Shown here in pieces: positions 33,712 to 42,470 of a DNA stretch of 64,000 bases (positions are counted from its first letter, which is position 1; every line of letters starts with the position of its first letter). A program made the translations under genes and the position numbers. The notes under the pieces are model-generated. The model made no database searches and was not told the origin of the DNA. It saw only the letters and a list, made by a program, of their open reading frames with translations. This stretch comes from Russula earlei (taxonomy: Eukaryota; Basidiomycota; Agaricomycetes; Russulales; Russulaceae): contig JAGFNK010000219.1 in assembly GCA_025769875.1 (NCBI GenBank), forward strand, positions 1-64,000, given 5' to 3'.

Positions 33712-34510
33712 ACCTTTGATAATGATGTTCAGCCTCTGCAATGCCCCAGCCACTTTCCAACGCTTTATGAACACCATCCTAGCAAAATACATTGCCACTG
33801 AACAAGTGGTCATTTATCTAGATGATATATTAATCATGGCGCAAACCTTGAACGAACTGAATGACTGGACACACAAGGTCCTAAAGACACTCCAAGACCA
33901 CGATTTATACTTGAAACCAGAGAAATGTGCTTTTCGACAAACCTCTATTAGTTACCTAGACATCAATATCTCCCAAGGATGAATATCTATGGACCAAGAC
34001 AAATTAATAGGCATTACAAAGTGGCCCACTCCGACCAACGTTACAGAAATCCAAGCATTTCTAGGATTTTGCGACTTCTATTGACGATTTATCCATCAAT
34101 ACTCACAAATAGCACGACCCTTGTTTAATCTAACAAAGAAAGAACACCCCTTTAGATGGGAAGACGATGAAGAACAAGCATTTAGAAAATTAATCCAGGC
34201 ATTCACAACAGCCCCAGTCCTCATGTTACCTGATCATACTAAACCCTTTCGGCTCATCTGCAATGCAAGCGACTTTGCACTCCTTCTCAGCAATTTTGAC
34301 TTCACTTTCACATACCACCCAGGAACCATGAACAAAGCAGACAGTCTGTCCAGGGGGCCAGACTTTAAAGAGGGGATACAAAATGAAAATGATGGAAAGG
34401 TACTCCTCGACAATAAATATTTTAAAATCAGAGCAACACACACCTCTGCTACAGAACCAATCAGTGACCAAGATCTTCGACAACAACTACAATCTAGCAA
34501 AGACTATGAC
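33712..34510 (+). pseudogene. Gypsy-3 RT second half and truncated RNase H
   Basis: Continues the RT from 21446: MFSLCNAPATFQRFMNTILA, VVIYLDDILIMAQ (catalytic box YLDD), KPEKCAFRQTSISYLD. The thumb and RNase H part at 34121 has EQAFRKLIQAFTTAPVL and FRLICNASDFA, and then jumps directly to FDFTFTYHPGTMNKADSLSR. The central part of RNase H (about 100 residues in relatives) is deleted. Stops occur at about 33980 and 34084. Homology ends near 34510. Confidence 0.82.
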
Positions 34511-35019
34511 CCAGAAGGGGGTGTCGCAGTGCGCTGCCTAACAACGATTCGTGATTGTTTTGTCGCTCTGCACTTGCAGCTTTTGCTCTTACATGTTAAC
34601 AAACAAGTTTGCCCTGCACATCAAGTGGCCGATGTCAACCACTCGACGTTGATGAGATAATGATTTCACGGGCGTTCACACCCCGCCCCAAGTCGTTTCA
34701 ACTTGCAAGCCTAGAAGCGTCATTGGATCAGTCGCATCGACAACTAGATCATGACGCGACTTGATGAAGTGATAGCCCTACCAATCATGATCCGGGATTT
34801 GCGGGAAAGATGGGAGGGGGCCTGCCAGAGCATGAAGCCAATTTGTGTAGCGACCATTCTCTCCAGCTGTGCTCGTATTCATTCCCATTCCAAACTATCT
34901 GGTACCGGTTACCGACAATCATTCCACATTTTGTACGTCACCGCCATCTTGCACAAACATACATTGAGGATTTTGACAAATTTCAGTTCAAAAATCCACA
35001 ATCCTATTCATAAGTTGCA

Positions 35020-35338
35020 ATGCGCATTTCCACCGTCTTTGCTATATTCTACCTCGCCGTTGTCATTGCCCCATCATTCGCACATCCATCTAAGTACACG
35101 CCCCTCTTCTAGGTTCTCTTTCCTATTGAAGTTGACTTTACCTTGCAGAGATGAGAAAAGTTCGCAAAATGTGCAGAAGGGGCCGTCACCCCCGAAAGAG
35201 ATTAGGACGAAAGGTACCCTGCCACCTGTCCACGCGAGGAAGCCCGTCAAGTGGGGCCTGAGGGTACAGCAAGCATGGGTTAGTGACGTTTTCGAAAATC
35301 TCAAGAGCCTTGACGATGCCCTTGAAGCCCTTGAATGA
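35020..35338 (+). CDS. Small secreted protein, copy 2 (87 aa)
   Basis: Exon 1 is 35020-35093 and exon 2 is 35149-35338, with a 55-nt intron (GTACAC...TTGCAG). Signal peptide MRISTVFAIFYLAVVIAPSF is followed by AHPSK. The mature part starts DEKSSQNVQKGPSPPKE and ends in a helix-like acidic tail, VSDVFENLKSLDDALEALE. The upstream 500 bp match copies 1 and 3, but upstream homology begins abruptly at about 34515, exactly where the Gypsy-3 relic stops. The tail is unlike those of the other copies. Function unknown. Confidence 0.62.
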
Positions 35339-35363
35339 GGGAAAGAATGAAAAGTTATCGTTA

Positions 35364-35769
35364 CACGACAGGCAGGAAGGGATAAGTCAACTCTGCTTAT
35401 AGTCAACTCAGTGGATAATAAAAGTAAAATATTTCAAGTGCTGAGTAGGGTCTGTTGTGGCCACAAATTATATTACATAAGTAATGACCTTAGTTGAGCA
35501 TGAAAAATGTGACAAAAAAGGTTAAATATGGAGAGTCTACTCATTCCGGCACAACTTTTAGCCAGGCTAGGGTAAATGTTGTGCCGGAATGAGTAGACTC
35601 TCCATATTTAACCTTTTTTGTCACATTTTTCGTGCTCAACTAAGGTCATTACTTATGTAATATAATTTGTGGCCGCAACAGACCCTACTCAGCACTTGAA
35701 ATCTTTTACTTTTATTATCCACTGAGTTGACTATAAGCAGAGTCGACTTATCCCTTCCTGCCCGTCGTG
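35364..35769. mobile_element. Foldback/MITE-like element, copy 1
   Basis: 406 bp made almost entirely of an inverted repeat: arms of about 190 bp beginning CACGAC-GGCAGGAAGGGATAAG and a short asymmetric centre (TTTAGCCAGGCTAGGGTAAA). The flanking trinucleotide TTA on both sides (35361-35363; 35770-35772) is a plausible target duplication. No coding capacity. A related copy lies at 55715-56095 with its centre in the opposite orientation. Confidence 0.82.
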
Positions 35770-35811
35770 TTATTTTGCGTCGCTACGCGTTGTGACCAAT
35801 AATGACGTGAT

Positions 35812-38237
35812 CATGAAATTAGCCATTAATATTATCCAATACTGGCGGTCCGTCATCAATCATCAACCAGCAAATAAGTATGGTTATAGGTCAGCTTATG
35901 CCGAAGCATTCAAGCTTGCGTCCTTGGGTTACGGCTTGCCACAAGGGGCACTCGAAGCTGGAGTCGTCACTTCCCGAGTTTCCCTTCCACACGAACAAGG
36001 TCCATCTCCCGCTCATCCTGGTCCCCCCAGCGGACCAGTTCAGACACGTCTTTCGTCGAATGCTCCTCGCTGCCATGGCGCCTGATGCGGTCCCCGCTCC
36101 AGCGCCAGCACCTGAACCAACGCGTCCCGGGTTGCGCAAGATCGCGCCGTATTGGTATCCTTATACGACCATGGCCAAAAGTCGTTGGCTCAACCGGGAG
36201 ATACTTGAGATCGTCTCCACCGAGTTTCGGGACCGCTCGGTAGAGTATTATGTGTGGCTTTCTTCTTTCCTCCCATTGCTTCGCTTTCGTGCTGAGGAGA
36301 CGTGTGCGTGTGTGCGCGCGCGCATCACCCTCGCAGAGATATGCGCTCGAGTCTGGCGTCACTACCATCAACGGCAAGATCGCCAAGGCTGACACGATCG
36401 TGCGCAACGGCGATCGCATCGAGAACATCGTTCATCGCCACGAGCCGCCGGTCGCGTCCAAACCGGTCAAGATCCTGCACGAGGATCGAGAGCGCGAGTT
36501 CATCGTGATCGACAAGCCGGGTAGCATCGTGCGTGTGTTCCGCTCGAAGCTCCCGGGCTGTCTAACGGGGGCTTTCATTCTTACGCGCGCGCGCGACACT
36601 ATATTCAGCCTGTCCACGCAACCGGGCGTTATTTTTATCTCTCTCTCGTGGAGATCCTTCAGCGGGAGTTTGGGTACCCGAAGGTGTACAGTGAGTGAGA
36701 GGTGGCGGTCTCGGGCTGGTGCGTGCGGCTGATACTGCATGCTTGCGTCTAGCTGTGAATCGACTAGATCGCCTCACGTCGGGGCTGATGATCATCGGCC
36801 TCTCCTCTCCTCGCGCGCACGCGCTCTCGCAAGAGTTTGTGCAAGGAGGGGTCAAGAAGGAATACGTGGCGCGCTGTTCGGGCGAGTTTCCGGCGGAGGA
36901 GGAGGTTGTTGTGGACCGGCCTCTGCTCACGGTCGACCGTCAGATGGGTTTGAACATTGTGCATCCAGAAGGCAAGGTAGGTGTGTGCGAACTCTGCCTA
37001 TGAGGAAACGGATTGAGTGTGGCCAAGTTGGCCAAGACGGTGTTCAAGCGGCTGAACTATGATAGAAGCACCAACACGAGCGTGCTTCTCTGTAAGTTGC
37101 TGTCATGTCATCTCGATTCTCGAATCACATGCATGCAGGTCGCCCTCTGACCGGTCGTTGTACGTCGTCGAATCCCACGCGGTGTCAGCCAACCGACGAT
37201 GTTGCCAGCTCATCAGATTCGCGTCCATCTCCAATATCTCGGCCATCCCATCGCTAACGACCCCGTTTACTCCGAATCGAAAATATGGGCACGTTCTCTT
37301 CCTCATCGTATCCTCTCTCGTCTGATCGCATCCAGGGACCAAACCTCGGAAAAGGTGGCATTGACACCACACCATCACATGAACGGGCGCCACCAGTTCC
37401 ACCTCCACACCTGCTCGCAACCGACACGGCCACGTCAACGAACGCCTCTTCACAGCCACTTCCACGTGAATCTGGAAAAGATATCGGCATGGGATCACCA
37501 GTCCCGTTGTCCGTGGACGCAGTGGGCATAATCACCCGTCTCCGCAACATGAAGGTGGCAGCCTTCCCACTTCTATGACCTTTTATACCTATCATCTTTC
37601 TCCGAAAGGACGAGAACGAAGACTGGTCGCGCTGGCGTGACGTCGTTTTCAAGGCAAAAGGGCGGCTACACCCCAAGGGTATGCCCCACCAGAAGCTACC
37701 TCCCCAGAATCGGCGCAAACGAGGCGGGCCTGCGTGGACAGAGGGTGAGAGCGTGACCTATGTGGCAGGATCGTCTCCAGGCAAGGAAGAGACCCCGCGA
37801 CCGCAGGTGGCAGATGATGCCGCTCCGCTCACAGACGAGGAGGCACTTGCGATTCTCGATCCCGCCTCTCCATTTGCTGAAAACCCCCTTGTGCGGGTCG
37901 CGCCTGCCCCGGACGCACCGACCGAAATCGGGCGGGCGAAGCAGGCAGCCGCCCAGATCGCCGTGCAAGAGGAGAACGACGGCGCGCTGTACTGCAATGA
38001 GTGCTACTTGCCGCTGCACCCGGATCCGCCGCCAGAGAGACTCTACATATTCTTGCATGCGTTAAGGTATACTACCAGTCTTGGGGTGTTTGAGACGGAT
38101 ATGCCTGAGTGGGCGGCACAGGGCTGGCAATGGGAGCGTACTTGACGACGTGGTTAACGATATAGTGAGCTGTGAGAAGCAGCTGCACATCCCAGGTACA
38201 ATTCAATTCACTTCATCGATGTTGGTCCTGTTCCTTC
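35812..38237. repeat. Segmental duplication, copy A (partner 48462-50890)
   Basis: About 2.43 kb carrying the whole pseudouridine synthase gene and some 260 bp of 5' flank. The match is looser in the first 130 bp and about 99 percent in the gene by eye. It breaks off after TATGTA on the right in both copies. Confidence 0.9.
36075..38145 (+). CDS. PUS9: tRNA pseudouridine synthase, RluA type (Pus9/Rib2-like), copy A
   Basis: Isomerises uridine to pseudouridine; relatives modify U32 of tRNAs. Nine exons join in consistent phase: 36075-36251, 36337-36528, 36609-36690, 36753-36976, 37028-37091, 37139-37159, 37209-37288, 37336-37554, 37609-38145, giving about 531 aa. An S4-like N-terminal part ([29 protein letters not shown]) leads to the catalytic loop [10 protein letters not shown], whose Asp is the nucleophile, and to [20 protein letters not shown]. 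The intron after the codon for Trp in SESKIW begins GC (37289, GCACGT), a non-canonical GC-AG intron that gives the expected [11 protein letters not shown]. The C-terminus has [15 protein letters not shown], typical of fungal homologues; no deaminase domain is seen. The name PUS9 versus RIB2/PUS8 is uncertain. An almost identical copy lies at 48726. Confidence 0.88.
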
Positions 38238-41040
38238 TGCAGTATGTATTCCACCAGGAAAAACCTCATTTGCTAGTGAGGAGCTAGTGCCAGAATAATT
38301 TAGCAAGAAGTGAAATAAGGCAGATAACACTGTAATAGTTGTCAGTAACTGTCAGTAACTGTCAGTAAGTCCTGCTTGACCACTATGGGGTCATTAAAGG
38401 TATAGCAGGATAATAATAATTTAGGCTGCATGCATACTTCAGCCAAGCCATAAACTGATAAATAACTGGGGTTTCAAGGCTGAGGCATCACATTATGTAG
38501 AAGTAGGGTGAAGCATGGGTGTGGGTCTGGCAGTTTCAGGCCACCAGGGGCACATGTGGAGGAGCATGATACATCAACATGGCATGTCCCCAGTATCATT
38601 TTTATCCCTCAAATTGTTGCACACCCCTCAGGGGTAGTGTTCTTCTGGCCCAGCTTGGCCTAAATGCCCCGGCTTTGGCCTGGCTTGTGGCAGCTTTGGC
38701 TTTCTCAAATCCTGAGCCAGGCCAAATCCATCAAATCCGGCTGGCTTCAGCTTGGCTTGGCCTAGGCTGCAGCTTTTATGTGTAAAATATGCTTAGTTGT
38801 CAAACAAATAGTGGAGCAATGTTGCATCAATGGAAGCTACTACGCTATTCAGACCAATTCATTGTAAAGACTCACTGTTGAACTATCCAGTTCAAGAGCG
38901 AGGGGTAAGCTCAAAGATGAGTTGATAGACATCCAAGATGGCATGGGCAAGAAGTAGAGTTCCAAGCAGTAACAGATACCAGAGAGGTATAGTTACTGGG
39001 AGAGTTGAGCAGGTATGCAGGGAAGAGGCCAGAATGGTCACAAGGGGATGGTTCTTAAAGGAGTATCCCAGGGATGGAGAGTGCCATAAACAAATGGACA
39101 GTCGGAGGACTGTCCACTACTTTATTGAGCGCTTATATACTACAAGAGAACTGCAAAATAGGGAACAAGTTGTAACCTTGTTATCAAGCACAATAGAGTG
39201 ATGAGTAAGAAGTCAGAGTGCACTTACTGAGCATGCTCAGTCATGCTCAGTAAGGTGCTGAGTAAGAAGGCTTCTGCTGATGAGTAAGAGCCTTCACTGT
39301 CCACATGTTTACTGCCTTAGTACACATGCAAGCACCTGATTCATTTTCTGTTAGTTAGTTTAGGGCCGGTCGTTTGAGGACTTGTAGTCTGGTTCAGGGA
39401 ATAGTGTTATCCTATAAGGCCCCTTATATAGTTCTATTAGGGTCTTTAGAGTCAACCCTAATGCTTCTATCAAGGTCCTTAGTATTGCCTTATAGTTCGT
39501 TCTATAGTTATTAGAGTTAGTCTAATAATGCGTTGCAGGGTCTTTGATACTGTGTTAGTGCCTATTGTAGAGCACCTAGAGTCGTCCTAAAGGGTCCTTA
39601 GGAAGGTCCTAGTACTGTCCTTTATTGCTAAAAGGGTTGCCCTTAAGTGGGGCTTGCTGTATGTCAATTGTGCCAAGAATTGCTCATGTGGTATTGTGGA
39701 CACCTCTACTCACCCCTTTTGCTTGTGTGAACAGGGTGACACCATAGAGGCTGGGTTTCCTCTCATAAGGAAGGGTCCCTCAAGGGCCCTCTCTGGAGAA
39801 TGGTTCATGACATTCATAGTCTCCTCATCTTTGTCCTCAATCAGTAGCTTATCCCAAGAAAACCCTTCAACATCTGACTCCTCCTCAGCATCGTTCGAAT
39901 CCCCTCTACCCACATCTGCTAAACCTTCATTGTGTTCCTCCAATTCCAATGTCAATGATGGTGCAGGTTCTCGGAAGAGCAAGTCATGCCAGATTGCACA
40001 TTTGATGCACTGGAGGGCCTCCTCTTGTCCAAACATATTCTCCTGCAACCCACTTCACTCTCACAAACTTAACCCACAACCACCTCTCCATTTCATCAAC
40101 TCTCAACACACCATCCACCATCTACTCTTCGCCTTTCCCTTCCTTCCCTAAGAGTCTCTCTTCACTCCCCTGAGAAGAGCTCTCCTCCTTTAAGACCTAC
40201 CTTCCTCTACTCTCTCTGCGTTGTTCAAGGTCCCCGACGGACTTGAACGCATATAGCTAGTGGAACCAGCCCTAGTCTATCCCATTATAAACTTACCCTA
40301 GCTTCTCAATGGACCAAGTCGTACTAGGAAGGGTCTATTGGCCATAACCTGTTTAGCATAAAACACTTCACCCACTGCAGGGATCCTTACTCTTTATCCA
40401 TGGGAACCGGCCCATTTCTTGAACACATATCTACTATCAACTTGTCCTTACACTTGAGAACTGACATGGCTAGTTACCATGACACATGTGGAGGTGGCTT
40501 GAGTCCAGCTCCACCAATTCTCACTCAAATCTCATGAAAACAATGGGGCTGCCTAGCCCTCATTCAGGCGGTTCAGGGACAATAAGTTTTATGTGAATTG
40601 AAGCTGTTTTGAGGGAGATATTCACCCCACACGTTTGAGAGGGTTTTCTGTGCCGATTTGGGTGGAATTCAAACTCCGCCAAGTGTGCTGAAAATGGCAA
40701 TAAGTGAGCAAGTTCTTCCTGCCAGCACCATGCATCAAAATTGGCTGCTGTTGGCCATTCCATGGGGTATCCACCATGCTGCCAGTCATAATTGAGTCCT
40801 CCCCTCTGTCACAAAAGGGGTGCTCGGGCCAGAATGGGCAGATGGTGTGGATGGCATGCCAATCAATCAGAAATGTGCTAGCATTTCTTTTTTTTTTTGG
40901 TAGGGGAAAAAGTTAAGGGGTTATCTTATTATTAATTCACTTATATAACTAAATTACATCTGTTAACATGTGATTGAAGTCCCAATTCTCTTGCCAACAC
41001 AATTGCATTTTATGGTAATTCAACCCACCACAAAAAGTCA
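38238..41040. other. Repeat-rich non-coding stretch
   Basis: No gene recognised. It holds TGTCAGTAAC tandem copies (38339-38369), a GGCTTGGCCT-rich segment (38640-38770), an LTR-like block (38862-39200), and a CCTTA/AGGGTC-rich stretch (39400-39650). Opposed open frames at 39654-40151 (plus) and 40048-39710 (minus, with an acidic run and CIKCAIWHDLLF) have no known family. A run of T occurs near 40888. Confidence 0.45.
38862..39200 (+). repeat. LTR-like relic
   Basis: Shares AAGACTCACTGTTGA with the probable Gypsy-3 leader at 15112 and has a TATA-like GCGCTTATATACTAC (near 39131) and a GGAGGACTGTCCAC hairpin. Edges not defined. Confidence 0.35.
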
Positions 41041-41640
41041 TCAAGGACTACTGCAGGGCACAGCACGACAATGTAAACACATGTGGTGCACATACAGCTA
41101 ACTTGAGGCCAACTGGCATGGACTGACCACTGTTGTTGAGGGTGCGTCGCAGTGTGCCGCCTAACAACGATTTGTGATTGTTATGTCGCTCTGCACTTGC
41201 AGCTTTTGCTCTTATAATTACATGTTAACAAACAAGTTTGCCCTGCTCATCAAGTGGCCGATGTCAACCACCGACGTTGATGAGATGCGTTCACACCCCG
41301 CCCCAAGTCGTTTCAACTTGCAAGTCTAGAAGCGTCGTTGCATCAGTCGCATCGACAACTAGATCATGACGCGACTTGATGAAGTGATAGCCCTACCAAT
41401 CATGATCCGGAATTTGCGGTAAGATGGGAGGGGGCCTGCCAGAGCATAAAGCCAATTCGTGCAGCGACGATTCTCTCCAGCTGTGCTCGTATTCATTCCC
41501 ATTCCATTCCAAACTATCCGGTGCCGGTTACCGAGAATATCATTCCACATTTCGTACGCCACCGCCATCTTGCTCATACGTACATTGAGGATTTTGACAA
41601 ATTTCAGATCAACAATCCACAATCCTATTCATAAGTTACA

Positions 41641-42106
41641 ATGCGCATTTCCACCGCCTTTGCTATATTCTACCTCGCCGTTGGCATCACTCCGTCGTTT
41701 GCACATCCGCCTGGGTACGAGCACCTCTTCAAGGCTCTCTTTCCTGTTGAAGTTGACTTTTCCTTGCAGAGATGGGAAAAGTTCGCAAATGGCGCCGGTG
41801 TCGTCACTACCGGATGAGGATCAGTCGAGGAGGACGGAGCGCCTGCAGAACGAGTCCCCGGGGGATATTCTGCCGTCTTACACTCCGAATGACCTGCCAG
41901 CTTACAGTCAGGGGCCTTGGACCGGGGAGGTTCAGCGAGCGCGGCTTAATGGTGTTTTTCGCGGACCTGCCGACGAGTTCATTGCCGAATACGAGAATAA
42001 TAGGGATGGACGCGGGAGAGGTGGACGCGGGAGAGGTGGACGCGGGAGAGGTGGACGTGGGAGAGGTGGACGCGGGAGAGGTAGACGCGGGAGAGGTAAT
42101 GAATGA
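41641..42106 (+). CDS. Small secreted protein, copy 3, with Arg/Gly repeat tail (136 aa)
   Basis: Exon 1 is 41641-41714 and exon 2 is 41770-42106, with a 55-nt intron (GTACGA...TTGCAG). Signal peptide MRISTAFAIFYLAVGITPSF is followed by AHPPG, then DGKSSQMAPVSSLPDEDQS as in copy 1. The middle (DILPSYTPNDLPAYSQGPW) leads to DEFIAEYENNRDGR and six GRGRG units encoded by a 15-bp minisatellite (42008-42097). RGG-type repeats normally mark RNA-binding nuclear or nucleolar proteins, so their pairing with a signal peptide is odd. The conserved 5' flank starts near 41050. Function unknown. Confidence 0.65.
42008..42097 (+). repeat. 15-bp minisatellite in secreted-protein copy 3
   Basis: Six units of GGACGCGGGAGAGGT with two single-base variants. 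In frame it encodes GRGRG per unit, so unit gain or loss keeps the frame. Confidence 0.9.
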
Positions 42107-42470
42107 AAGTTGTTATCTTCGCGTCGTGAGCAATTATGACGTGTTAGTAAATGTAGAAACTAGGTAGTTTAACGAGAGTGGAAAAACGATAGTTTTATGG
42201 GTGAGTGCAGCATCCGAGGAAAGGCCTGCACGTTCGCACACGCGGGTCGCTGAATAAGCAATGACTATGCTCAGTGACTTGCGCGTGTGAGCAATCACTA
42301 AAGATATATTACCTGAATAAGCAATGACTATGCTATCCAGGTATGAGCTCTATGAAATGTAAGAAAAGGGTAACTAAAAGAACGTACCTCAGTGACTCGC
42401 GTGCATGAGTGATCACTGAGGGAAGGTAAGTATTCTGTCTAAGGTACTATCCCTAGCGCTGGGTTTGAAC
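42107..42470. other. Non-coding, short direct repeats
   Basis: Contains two copies of CTGAATAAGCAATGACTATGC (42252 and 42315) and GTGAGCAATCACT / GTGATCACTGAG variants. Likely repeat debris; no gene. Confidence 0.4.

Larger units (their letters stand above)
15112..34514 (+). mobile_element. Gypsy-3: old, broken Ty3/Gypsy relic hosting the nested insertions
   Basis: The relic can be traced from a probable 5' LTR/leader (from about 15112, TGTTAAGACTCACTG, with TATATAAG near 15622) through gag-like frames (to 19672), protease (near 20385), and RT up to 21446, resuming at 33712 with the rest of RT and part of RNase H. Integrase and 3' LTR are missing: homology stops at about 34510, where secreted-protein copy 2 begins. 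Many stops and frameshifts mark it as the oldest layer. It is interrupted by an LTR fragment (19680-19998) and by the solo LTR at 21447-33706. Confidence 0.7.

Noticed and set aside
36428..36930. Several long minus-strand frames across the synthase genes (36428-35967, 36930-36562, 37718-37254)
   Set aside because: They are antisense shadows of the GC-rich exons and recur unchanged in copy B; none has a family motif.
39654..40151. Ser-rich plus-strand ORF with an opposed acidic minus-strand ORF
   Set aside because: Low-complexity composition and location within repeat debris; neither strand can be preferred.
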